This document shows, in pieces, positions 26,483-33,653 of a stretch of DNA of 64,000 nt. The position numbers were made by a program, and so were the translations under genes. Location of the stretch: positions 6,008-70,007 of the forward strand of contig JBHIBD010000002.1 in the NCBI GenBank assembly GCA_046758865.1. The letters are read 5' to 3'. The notes beneath the pieces were generated by a model that was given only the letters and a program-made list of their open reading frames with translations, ran no database searches and was not told the origin of the DNA. Each line of letters opens with the position of its first letter. The stretch's first letter is position 1. Origin of the DNA: JBHIBD01 sp046758865 (GTDB taxonomy: Bacteria > Planctomycetota > Brocadiia > Brocadiales > Bathyanammoxibiaceae).

Positions 26483-26731
26483 ATGCTAGACTTAAAGTAT
26501 TCTTTAATCATAGAAGCAACTAAGGACCCAAACTTCTTTGGATTCTACTCTCCCGACCTGGAGGGTTTTAGCGGGGTTGGCAGTTCAATAGAGGACTGCC
26601 TGTACAAGGCAAAATGGGGCATGGAAGAACATATCAGCCTTTTAAAAGAGAGGGGTCTACCTGTTCCAAAGGAAAATCCCAACCCGACGGTTGTGATACA
26701 GAATGAGAGGAAACTGGTGGAGGTTACATAA
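26483..26731 (+). CDS. HicB-family antitoxin
   Basis: 82 residues with the HicB partial RNase-H-like fold: DPNFFGFYSPDLEGFSGVGSSIEDCLYKAKWGMEEHISLL. No C-terminal DNA-binding helix is apparent. The start follows the hicA-like stop without a gap, with AGGAGG at the end of that gene serving as ribosome site. Confidence 0.8.
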   Translation: MLDLKYSLIIEATKDPNFFGFYSPDLEGFSGVGSSIEDCLYKAKWGMEEHISLLKERGLPVPKENPNPTVVIQNERKLVEVT

Positions 26732-26812
26732 CCTATTCGCTAACATAATAATGTAGGTTGCATCACAACGCACCTTACGCATTTTGAGTTTTTGTTTTTA
26801 AGGGATAATCCC

Positions 26813-27862
26813 GTGGAGTTTGCCTTTCCAGATACGACAACATACCCGGCCTTACTCATCCCCAAAGGGCCGTCCCCTGAGAACTCTGTGGGCATTACCA
26901 CCACCGTGCCCATCGAGATAATCTTCGCAGCGGGATTGGTGCCTGTGGACCTTAATAATATTTTTATAACTGATGATGACCCCTCCCGGCTGGTAGAAAA
27001 GGCCGAAAGCACGGGCCTCCCCCGAAATAACTGTGCCTGGATAAAGGGTATCTTCTCCGCGGTACAAAAGCTGAATATAAAGAGGATAGTCGGTGTCATA
27101 GAGGGAGACTGCAGTAATACCCATGCCCTTATGGAGGTGCTTGGGGCAGAGGGTGTGGATGTAACCCCCTTCAAGTATCCGTATGGAAGGGACAGGGTGC
27201 TCTTGCAGGCACAGCTCAATGCACTCGCTGACGCACTTGGCACAGACATGGACAAGGCGGAGGCCGTAAAGCGGGAGCTAGAGCGGGTGCGTGCCTATGT
27301 CCACGAGGTAGACCGCCTCACCTACCAAGAGGCAAAGGTCACCGGTGAGGAGAACCACATATGGAACGTCTCTACTAGCGACATAATGGGCAATGTGGGG
27401 CTATTTGAGGAGAAGGTAAAGACATTTCTTGTGGAGGCGAAGAATAGGGTACCTATGCAGCACACAGTGAGATTGGGCTATATAGGCGTCCCTCCAATAT
27501 GTGGTGGGATATATAACTTTTTAGAAGAGCTTGGTGTCCATGTGGTCTTTAACGAGATACAGCGGCAGTTTAGTATGCCGTACCCGACGGATAATCTGGT
27601 GGAACAGTACTCTCGATACACGTATCCATACGACGCCCGGGGCAGGCTGGAGGACATAGCCTGCGAGGTCAAGCGGCGGAATATACACGGCATAATCCAC
27701 TATGTCCAAAGCTTTTGTTTCAGGAATATTTATGACGCCGTCTTCAGAAGGGGCCTGGACGTACCCATCTTGACCCTCGAGTGCGACCGTCCGGGTGGGG
27801 TTGACGGCCAGATGCGCACCCGCATCGAGGCCTTTGTGGAGATGCTGAGAAAGAAAGAATAA
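26813..27862 (+). CDS. 2-hydroxyacyl-CoA dehydratase subunit D-like protein (HgdB/BcrC family)
   Basis: About 349 residues of the PF06050 family: ITTTVPIEIIFAAGLVPVDL near the N-terminus, GVIEGDCSNTHALME, an alpha-helical middle, GVPPICGGIYNFLEELG, and HGIIHYVQSFCFRNIYD, TLECDRPGG towards the end. Cysteines in GDCSN, PICGG and SFCFR are candidates for [4Fe-4S] ligands. Family members act as heterodimers fed by an ATP-dependent activator; neither partner subunit nor activator lies beside it, so activity is uncertain. GTG 26813 is chosen (AAGGGA eight bases upstream) over TTG 26792. Confidence 0.75.
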   Translation: MEFAFPDTTTYPALLIPKGPSPENSVGITTTVPIEIIFAAGLVPVDLNNIFITDDDPSRLVEKAESTGLPRNNCAWIKGIFSAVQKLNIKRIVGVIEGDCSNTHALMEVLGAEGVDVTPFKYPYGRDRVLLQAQLNALADALGTDMDKAEAVKRELERVRAYVHEVDRLTYQEAKVTGEENHIWNVSTSDIMGNVGLFEEKVKTFLVEAKNRVPMQHTVRLGYIGVPPICGGIYNFLEELGVHVVFNEIQRQFSMPYPTDNLVEQYSRYTYPYDARGRLEDIACEVKRRNIHGIIHYVQSFCFRNIYDAVFRRGLDVPILTLECDRPGGVDGQMRTRIEAFVEMLRKKE

Positions 27863-27942
27863 CATATTGGTTGGCGAACAATGGCCGTTTGCTATTTCTC
27901 AACCCCGCTTTTATTTATTTTTACATAGGTTTTGGAGGAGAC

Positions 27943-28056
27943 ATGGGCCCGGAGGGTTTCAAGAAGCTTGTTGTAAGTTATATCGTTTTCATGTTGATAG
28001 CGATGGGCGTTATGGGGGCCATACTTGTCTCGCGGTTTCACCTCTTCGGCTTTTGA
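27943..28056 (+). CDS. 37-residue single-span membrane protein
   Basis: ATG 27943 has a near-perfect ribosome site (GGAGGAG, five bases upstream). The peptide MGPEGFKKLVV continues into one hydrophobic helix (SYIVFMLIAMGVMGAILV) and ends SRFHLFGF. It stops 16 bp before the fluoride channel gene, so it is probably co-transcribed. Short proteins like this are often missed by gene callers. Function unknown; a role with the channel is only suggested by position. Confidence 0.6.
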   Translation: MGPEGFKKLVVSYIVFMLIAMGVMGAILVSRFHLFGF

Positions 28057-28072
28057 GGCTTTGAGGCCAAAA

Positions 28073-28462
28073 ATGCTCAAGGGCTTTACGCTTACACTGT
28101 GGGTGGGATTTGGTGGGTTCTTAGGTAGCATAATGCGCTACTGGCTTGCCCATGGAATGCAAAAACTCTTAGGCACGACATTTCCCTATGGCACCCTGCT
28201 TGAGAATCTCATAGGCTGTTACCTTATAGGCCTTTTTGGCACAATGGCAGGGGAAAGGATTTTCCTCAACCAGTCTCTTAGGCAGTTCTTGTTTATAGGC
28301 ATCTTGGGCGGTTTTACCACATTTTCCAGTTTTAGTTATGAGGCCCTTGAGCTCTTTAAGGAGCGGAGTTTTTTACTGGGGGCCATCTATATAGGAGGCC
28401 ACTATATTTTTTGTCTCATCTTTGTGTGGCTTGGTTACGTAACGGTGTTGAGGTTGCTATGA
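28073..28462 (+). CDS. crcB: Fluoride ion channel CrcB/Fluc
   Basis: Dual-topology fluoride exporter of the inner membrane, about 129 residues with four transmembrane helices. Signatures: GGFLGSIMRY at the N-terminus, GTLLENLIGCYLIGLFG (the conserved Asn of the pore), and GILGGFTTFSSFSYE (phenylalanine box and TTFSTF motif). ATG 28073 has GAGG eight bases upstream. The stop overlaps the DUF190 start (ATGA). Confidence 0.93.
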   Translation: MLKGFTLTLWVGFGGFLGSIMRYWLAHGMQKLLGTTFPYGTLLENLIGCYLIGLFGTMAGERIFLNQSLRQFLFIGILGGFTTFSSFSYEALELFKERSFLLGAIYIGGHYIFCLIFVWLGYVTVLRLL

Positions 28463-28791
28463 CGAAAAAGGTAGAGGAAGGAAAACGGCTGAGGATTTTT
28501 GTGGGGGAGAACCACCGCTATAAGGGCGTACCGCTATTTGAGGCCATTATCCAGAGGGCGAGGGAGCAGGGTCTAGCGGGTGCAACCATACTTAAAGGGG
28601 TAGAGAGTTTCGGTCGCCATCACAAGATACATACAACCAAGGTCCTCAGGCTCGCTGAAGACATGCCCATGGTAATCGAGATTGTTGACAGCCATGAGAA
28701 GATTGATGCCTTTCTTCCGTGTCTGGACGAGATGATGGAGGAGGGGACGGTTACCATATCGGACGTGAAGATGATTAGGTACTCACCTTAG
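28459..28791 (+). CDS. DUF190 family protein
   Basis: 110 residues of the DUF190 (PII-like fold) family: LRIFVGENHRYKGVPLFEAIIQRAREQGLAGATILKGVESFG, then TISDVKMIRY. DUF190 genes commonly accompany crcB, and here the two overlap by 4 bp. The protein probably forms a PII-like trimer that modulates the channel, but this is family context, not proof. Confidence 0.9.
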   Translation: MTKKVEEGKRLRIFVGENHRYKGVPLFEAIIQRAREQGLAGATILKGVESFGRHHKIHTTKVLRLAEDMPMVIEIVDSHEKIDAFLPCLDEMMEEGTVTISDVKMIRYSP

Positions 28792-28825
28792 AGGAGACGC
28801 CTCACGGAGGTTCTTTTTTGTCCGA

Positions 28826-29908
28826 ATGACCAGTTCTGGGAAACTATCCAGGGACAGCCACGCCTACAAGGTCTATAGACTGATGGCGGAGAAATTTTCT
28901 GCCGCGACCTCGCCGCAGTCGAATAGAGACCCGGCTATATCTGTATCCGAGAAAAACCCTGCCGCTACTCAATACTCCCCTCTTGAGTCTAGTCCTGCTG
29001 CGAGGCAGATGTTTCACCGCATCGGGCTTGTGAAGACCCTAAAGGACTCACGCACTACCAGGGAGCGCATCCAGAAGATAATTGGTGATGCCACCGCTAT
29101 CTCAGGTGATGAGGAGTTCACTGTAGAGGCCGTTTTTGCTGCCTATGCCGATGGGCCTCATGCCGTGTGCAGACAAACTCCCCTTTGCGGGGAGTGTACG
29201 CTCACCGAGCTCTGTAAGTACTTTCGCAAGCGACCAACCATAAAGGAGCTTCCCCAGGCAGAGAGACCCAGGGAGCGACTCATCACCGTGGGAGAGGAAT
29301 CCCTCTCAGATGCCGAGCTCCTGGGGATAATCATCAGGGACGGCACCCCTGATGCAAGCGCTGTGGATTTAGCCAAAAAGATTTTGGCGAAATATGGTGA
29401 TTTTCGAAACTTAGCCACAAAGACCACTAGTGAACTCGCCAGGATAAAGGGCATTGGGCCGGCAAAGGCCGCCCAGGTCAAGGCCGCTATGGCTATTGCA
29501 AAGCGCTTTGCCACCACCCCCCTCACAAGCGGGGAGCAAGTGAGGTCGAGTAAGGATATCTTTAATCATCTGCACGAACGGCTCAGGGACAGGCGCCAGG
29601 AGACATTTCTTTTATTACTCCTTGACAGTAAGAACAGGATAATAAAAGACTTACAGGTGTCGGCCGGTAGCCTCTCCTCCAGTCTGATTCACCCAAGGGA
29701 GGTGTTTGCCCCTGCCATAAGGGAGTCGGCCGCATCCGTCATATTCGTCCATAATCACCCGAGTGGCGACCCTACGCCCAGCCAGGAGGATTTGGATATT
29801 ACACACCGACTCCGAGAGGTGTCGGATGTGGTGGGCATCAAGGTGCTGGACCATGTGATAATAGGGGCGGGGAGATACGTAAGCCTAAAGGACAAAAGGC
29901 TTTTGTAG
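28826..29908 (+). CDS. radC: RadC family protein with N-terminal iron-sulfur-like extension
   Basis: The C-terminal 220 residues are a standard RadC: LSDAELLGIIIRDGT, helix-hairpin-helix LARIKGIGPAKAAQVKAA, and the JAB/MPN metal motif HNHPSGDPTPSQED. RadC is usually about 225 aa; this protein has 140 extra N-terminal residues. The extension ends with C115-x5-C121-x2-C124-x5-C130 (HAVCRQTPLCGECTLTELC), nearly the C-x6-C-x2-C-x5-C pattern of the [4Fe-4S] loop of endonuclease III and MutY. The start at ATG 28826 is supported by the continuous open frame; a later start would lose the cysteines. RadC function is unsettled. Confidence 0.85.
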   Translation: MTSSGKLSRDSHAYKVYRLMAEKFSAATSPQSNRDPAISVSEKNPAATQYSPLESSPAARQMFHRIGLVKTLKDSRTTRERIQKIIGDATAISGDEEFTVEAVFAAYADGPHAVCRQTPLCGECTLTELCKYFRKRPTIKELPQAERPRERLITVGEESLSDAELLGIIIRDGTPDASAVDLAKKILAKYGDFRNLATKTTSELARIKGIGPAKAAQVKAAMAIAKRFATTPLTSGEQVRSSKDIFNHLHERLRDRRQETFLLLLLDSKNRIIKDLQVSAGSLSSSLIHPREVFAPAIRESAASVIFVHNHPSGDPTPSQEDLDITHRLREVSDVVGIKVLDHVIIGAGRYVSLKDKRLL

Positions 29909-29960
29909 CCTCTTATCGGGCAAAAGCGCCTGCAAATATTGGGCCAATTTAGAGTTTTTC

Positions 29961-29989
29961 TTGACTTTTGGCCTCGTGAGGTATATACT
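29961..29989 (+). promoter_or_regulatory. Sigma-70-type promoter for tRNA-Arg
   Basis: TTGACT at 29961-29966, 17-bp spacer, TATACT at 29984-29989; about 35 bp before the tRNA. Confidence 0.8.
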
Positions 29990-30024
29990 TCTGCTGATTC
30001 CCCAAATATATCTGGACAACAAGT

Positions 30025-30098
30025 GCGCCCATAGCTCAATTGGATAGAGTCACGGACTACGAATCCGGAGGTTGGAGGTTCGAGTCCTCCTGGGCGCG
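30025..30098 (+). tRNA. tRNA-Arg (ACG)
   Basis: Acceptor stem GCGCCCA/TGGGCGC with G discriminator, D-arm GCTC..GAGT, anticodon loop CTACGAA (anticodon ACG), T-arm GGAGGTTCGAGTCCTCC. ACG is the wobble base deaminated to inosine by TadA, whose gene follows directly. No CCA is encoded. Confidence 0.93.
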
Positions 30099-30125
30099 CT
30101 TCTATATGGCGGAGAGGGGTGTTTG

Positions 30126-30617
30126 TTGGAGACCCACCAGCACTATATGCGCGAGGCCCTGAATCAGGCGGAAAAGGCCTTGGAGGCCGACGAGGTCCCG
30201 GTGGGGGCGGTGATAGTGCACGAGGGGCACATAATAGCCAGGGCCCACAACCAGCGCGAGACGCTGCGCGACCCCACTGCCCATGCCGAGATGATTGCCA
30301 TCACCCAGGCGGCCGAGAGCCTAGACAACTGGCGGCTTGAGGGCACTACCCTGTACGTTACTAAGGAGCCGTGCGCCATGTGCGCAGGCGCTATGGTACA
30401 GGCCCGTGTAGAGACACTTGTCTGTGGCGCAAGGGACGAGAAGGCCGGGGCGGCAGGCTCCGTAGTTAATCTGGTTGAAGACCCCAGGTTCAACCACCGG
30501 GTGAAGGTGGTAGCCGGGGTGCTTGCGGAGGAGTCGGTTAGAATTCTCCATGAATTTTTCCAGGAGAGATGCCGGAGCGGACGAACGGGGCGGTCTCGAA
30601 AACCGCTGTCCGCGTAA
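30126..30617 (+). CDS. tadA: tRNA-specific adenosine deaminase TadA
   Basis: Converts A34 of tRNA-Arg(ACG) to inosine; it is fitting that its substrate gene lies immediately upstream. Zinc/catalytic motifs: HAEM (proton-shuttle Glu) and PCAMC, preceded by EVPVGAVIV. TTG 30126 is preferred with AGGGG upstream and residues HQHYMREAL matching family starts; ATG 30147 is an alternative. The frame continues past the usual end (HEFFQE) through the first part of the tRNA-Ser gene, giving a non-conserved tail RCRSGRTGRSRKPLSA. Confidence 0.9.
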   Translation: METHQHYMREALNQAEKALEADEVPVGAVIVHEGHIIARAHNQRETLRDPTAHAEMIAITQAAESLDNWRLEGTTLYVTKEPCAMCAGAMVQARVETLVCGARDEKAGAAGSVVNLVEDPRFNHRVKVVAGVLAEESVRILHEFFQERCRSGRTGRSRKPLSA

Positions 30618-30652
30618 GCGGACCGGGGGTTCGAATCCCTCTCTCTCCGCCA
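30563..30652 (+). tRNA. tRNA-Ser (CGA)
   Basis: Acceptor GGAGAGA/TCTCTCC, discriminator G and encoded CCA. Anticodon stem GCGGT/ACCGC around loop CTCGAAA (anticodon CGA). Long variable arm (TCCGCGTAAGCGGA), T-loop GTTCGAATC. It overlaps the 3' end of tadA by 55 bp on the same strand. Confidence 0.93.
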
Positions 30653-30683
30653 GATAAAAATTGCTGTAAAGGAGAAACGTTAA

Positions 30684-30703
30684 CGTGCCAGCAAGCTGGC
30701 ACG
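30684..30703. repeat. Palindrome CGTGCCAGC/GCTGGCACG
   Basis: Perfect 9-bp arms around AA, followed by CTACAC. One letter-variant of the CGTGGCAGC palindromes at 35990 and 48888. Confidence 0.75.
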
Positions 30704-30754
30704 CTACACAAACAAATTGTTGCAGGTGTGGCGTCGTTCTCTGAACGGATGAAA

Positions 30755-30782
30755 GTAGGGGCACGTTGCAACGTGCCCCTAC
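30755..30782. repeat. Perfect 28-bp palindrome bounded by GTAG/CTAC
   Basis: GTAGGGGCACGTTG followed by its exact reverse complement, between the two tRNA-Ser genes. Confidence 0.8.
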
Positions 30783-30817
30783 GATATGACATACCGGATG
30801 TATGACACAAGGACGTA

Positions 30818-30872
30818 TGTAGTTGCCCGATTTATCGGGCCGTGTATTAGCGTAATAGATTGCGCAACTACA
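30818..30872. repeat. Palindromic element with TGTAGTTGC ends
   Basis: TGTAGTTGC at 30818-30826 is inverted as GCAACTACA at 30864-30872; an inner hairpin CCGATTTATCGG is present. It ends 15 bp before the second tRNA-Ser. Confidence 0.75.
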
Positions 30873-30887
30873 AATATGGCGGCTGCG

Positions 30888-30979
30888 GGAGAGGTGTCCG
30901 AGTGGCCGAAGGAGCACGCTTGGAAAGCGTGTAGGCGGCTAAAACTGCCTCGTGGGTTCGACTCCCACCCTCTCCGCCA
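30888..30979 (+). tRNA. tRNA-Ser (GGA)
   Basis: Acceptor GGAGAGG/CCTCTCC, discriminator G, encoded CCA. Anticodon stem CACGC/GCGTG around TTGGAAA (anticodon GGA). Long variable arm typical of class II tRNA; T-arm GTGGGTTCGACTCCCAC. Confidence 0.95.
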
Positions 30980-31033
30980 TGATGGTTGCCATTTTATGAT
31001 GGGTTTAACGAGGCAACGGTACGGTTGAAAAAG

Positions 31034-31285
31034 AACTTGGCCGTGCTAGACGGGGAGCTAGCGGTTCCTTGTAACCTGAAATCCGCTTATGCAGGGTCAA
31101 TTGCTTTTTTGAGGTCCTTCGGACCCTCGGTTGCATTTCTGTAAGCGGCGTTGAAGGTTGGGTCTCATGCAATAAGGCAGTGTGAACCTGGTCAGAGGCG
31201 GAAGCCAGCAGCCATAAGCATCTGTACTTATGTGCCGTGAGGTTGCCTGGCCCGAGCTGGCTGCAGGCGTGTGTCGAGGGAAAGG
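31034..31285 (+). ncRNA. ffs: Signal recognition particle RNA, large bacterial type
   Basis: The 5' Alu-type domain is recognisable (GGCCGTGCTAGACGGGGAGC, TAGCGG..CCTTGTAACC, AATCCGCT) and the S-domain core appears as GTGTGAACCTGGTCAGA, GGCGGAAGCCAGCAGCC. The size, about 250 nt, is that of the long SRP RNA with an Alu domain rather than the 4.5S form. Synteny agrees: tRNA-Ser, SRP RNA, dnaX, ybaB and recR form a widely conserved block. Exact ends are approximate. Confidence 0.85.
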
Positions 31286-31318
31286 GGATCGAGAAAAAGT
31301 GCACGGCCAGCTACTTCT

Positions 31319-31516
31319 TGTGTCATTCTGAGCGAAGCGAAGAACCTATTGATGCTAGAATGAGATTGCCTCGGGGCTTTGCCCCTCGCAATGACAGACC
31401 ATTTGTCATTGCGAGTGAAGCGAAGCAATCTAATGTCTTAATCTGGATTTTTCGGTCGTTTCACTTCACGCCAGAGGCGAACTCGCCACGTTGTTGGGCG
31501 AGCCCTCAGAATGACA
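31319..31516. repeat. Nested palindromic repeats
   Basis: An outer TGTCATTCTGAGCGAAGCGAAG...CCTCAGAATGACA element is interrupted by a second family: GATTGCCTCGGGGCTTTGCCC then TGTCATTGCGAGTGAAGCGAAGCAATC, whose ends are themselves inverted. A further hairpin word is GGCGAACTCGCC. The outer right end lies 17 bp before the dnaX start. It reads as one repeat inserted into another. Confidence 0.8.
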
Positions 31517-31532
31517 GTTGTGCGGAGATTTT

Positions 31533-33218
31533 ATGTCTTACACCGTATTTGCAAGAAAGTATAGGCCACAGGGCTTTGATGAGGTGGTGGGGCAGGACCC
31601 AATCGTCACCACCCTTAGGAATGCCCTGAAGCAGGGTCGAGTGGCCCACGCCTATCTGTTTACAGGGCCTAGGGGCGTTGGGAAGACCTCTGTGGCCAGG
31701 ATACTGGCTAAGACCCTTAACTGCCAGAAAGGGCCAGCGGAGAAGCCCTGTAACAGGTGTGACATCTGCCAGTCAATCTCAGAGGGCAGGGATATGGACG
31801 TTCTCGAGATAGACGGTGCATCCAACAGGGGTATTGATGAGGTCAGGGCTATACGTGAAAACGTTAAGTACCTGCCCAGCCGCTCCCGGTTCAAGATATA
31901 TATAATAGACGAGGTTCACATGCTGACGCGTGAGGCCTTTAACGCCCTGTTGAAGACCCTTGAGGAGCCTCCCTCCCACGTGAAGTTCTTCTTTGCCACC
32001 ACCGCCCCGAGTAAACTCCCCGAGACGGTACAGTCCCGTTGTCAGCGTTTTGATTTGAGGAACGTCTCCCCGTCAGACATAGTGAAGCGCCTGACGCAGA
32101 TTGCCAAGAAGGAGGGGCTAGACATAGAAGAAGGGGCACTTAAGGCCATCGCAAGGCACTCCAAGGGTGGGCTAAGGGATGGACAGTCATTACTGGACCA
32201 GTTAGGCGCATTCTCCGACGGTGAGATAACCCTTGAGGACGTGCGGAGGCTACTCGGCACTGTCAGTGAGGAGGGCATAGAGGCCTTGGTGGACAGTTTC
32301 ATCAAGAAGGATGCTCAAAGTGCGCTAAGGATATTGCACGGGGTGATGGACGAAGGTGGAGACCTGGGCGTCTTCGTTGACCAATTAGTGTGGTATCTGA
32401 GGGACCTGTTGGTAGTCTCTACCTGTGGCTACAATGCGGCACTGCTGGAAAACCCCTGGCGGGAGGCGCAACTTTTGGAACGGCAGGCGAAAGACCTCTC
32501 AGGAGTTACCTTGATGTATGTGATTCAGACCCTTACTGAGGTGAAAAGAAGGGCCATGGATGACTTGCAGGAGAGAATCTTTTTGGAGATGGCGGTGGTG
32601 AGACTGGCAAGGATGGAGAACCTAGAGCCCCTTGAGAATATCCTCCATAGGCTTGAGGAGCTTGAGAAAAAGATTTCCCACGCGGCGGTGGGTCCTGCTG
32701 GTGTGGCAACTCCTGTGAGACCTCCTACAGGTGAATATAAAGACTCTGATATAAAATCAGGTATACAGAAAAAGCAGCCCCCGAAGAGCGTACCGGAGGC
32801 AACTCATATTGAAGGAGAGAAAAAGGGAGTTTCTGCACAGGATGTCAACGAGGTGTGGGACAAGGTTATGAACCACTTCCGTAGTGTTAGGCCTTCCATG
32901 TGGTCACGGCTGAGAGAGGGAAAGTTGGCCAGACTTGGAAGTGGAGAGGCAGTGATAGCCTTTCCAAAGGGACGCCCGTTCTCCAAAAAATCTTTGGAAG
33001 AAAACACCGCGGCGATGGGGTTAATAGAGGATTGTTTAGAAGGTGTAACTGGTAATAGGTTGCGCCTTAGAGTGGTGCTTTCTGAGGATGTTCCAGTTAC
33101 AACAAACGAAGGAGGGCCTGCGCCAAATGCACCGGTTGATGGATCTCCTGTAGGGTCTCCAGACAAATCAAAGATTGAGAAGGTTGTGTCACTTTTTGGG
33201 GGAGAAATCCTTAAGTAA
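31533..33218 (+). CDS. dnaX: DNA polymerase III subunit gamma/tau
   Basis: Clamp-loader ATPase. MSYTVFARKYRPQGFDEVVGQ start, Walker A GPRGVGKTS at 45-53, zinc module CNRCDIC, Walker B DEVHML, and sensor QSRCQRFDLR, all in the N-terminal 230 residues; domain III follows, then a proline/lysine-rich tau-like linker and a C-terminal domain. 561 aa. ATG 31533 has GGAG eight bases upstream; a TTG five codons earlier is not favoured. No A-rich slippery site for gamma production is obvious. First gene of the dnaX-ybaB-recR block. Confidence 0.95.
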   Translation: MSYTVFARKYRPQGFDEVVGQDPIVTTLRNALKQGRVAHAYLFTGPRGVGKTSVARILAKTLNCQKGPAEKPCNRCDICQSISEGRDMDVLEIDGASNRGIDEVRAIRENVKYLPSRSRFKIYIIDEVHMLTREAFNALLKTLEEPPSHVKFFFATTAPSKLPETVQSRCQRFDLRNVSPSDIVKRLTQIAKKEGLDIEEGALKAIARHSKGGLRDGQSLLDQLGAFSDGEITLEDVRRLLGTVSEEGIEALVDSFIKKDAQSALRILHGVMDEGGDLGVFVDQLVWYLRDLLVVSTCGYNAALLENPWREAQLLERQAKDLSGVTLMYVIQTLTEVKRRAMDDLQERIFLEMAVVRLARMENLEPLENILHRLEELEKKISHAAVGPAGVATPVRPPTGEYKDSDIKSGIQKKQPPKSVPEATHIEGEKKGVSAQDVNEVWDKVMNHFRSVRPSMWSRLREGKLARLGSGEAVIAFPKGRPFSKKSLEENTAAMGLIEDCLEGVTGNRLRLRVVLSEDVPVTTNEGGPAPNAPVDGSPVGSPDKSKIEKVVSLFGGEILK

Positions 33219-33231
33219 GGAGGGATATTAG

Positions 33232-33585
33232 ATGAAGGGTTTTGGCAACTTTGCACAGATAATGAAGGAGGCCCAGAAACAGGCCCAGGTGATGCAGAAG
33301 AAGATGGAAGAGATGCAGCATGAGCTAAAGGAGCGTGTGGTGGAAGCAAGCTCTGGTGGAGGTATGGTCACGGCTCAGATGAACGGGCGCCAGGAGCTTT
33401 TGTCCGTAAAGATAGACCCCGAGGTAGTTGACCCCAGTGATGTAGAGATGCTCGAAGACCTTGTGGTGGCTGCGGTGAACCAGGCCATGAAAAAGTCCCA
33501 AGAATTATATGAACAAGAGATGGCAAAGCTCACCGGCGGATTAAATATACCGGGCCTCTCAGGGCTGCCTTTCGGCAAACCTTAG
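33232..33585 (+). CDS. ybaB: YbaB/EbfC nucleoid-associated protein
   Basis: 117-residue dimeric DNA-binding protein. Typical MKGFGNFAQIMKEAQKQAQVMQKKMEEMQ helix, then VEASSGGGMVTAQMNGRQELLSVKIDPEVV and a C-terminal helix. AAGGAGGG ribosome site. Conserved place between dnaX and recR. Confidence 0.95.
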   Translation: MKGFGNFAQIMKEAQKQAQVMQKKMEEMQHELKERVVEASSGGGMVTAQMNGRQELLSVKIDPEVVDPSDVEMLEDLVVAAVNQAMKKSQELYEQEMAKLTGGLNIPGLSGLPFGKP

Positions 33586-33653
33586 GAGGTTTGCACCGTT
33601 CCGGTTGAGGCCATGCAGAATAGACGCTTTATTAGAGATAGGGACAGACGATA

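Noticed and set aside
27863..28072. Possible fluoride riboswitch before crcB
   Set aside because: The conserved GGCGATGG-type core and the pseudoknot partners are not visible upstream of the small membrane ORF or crcB.
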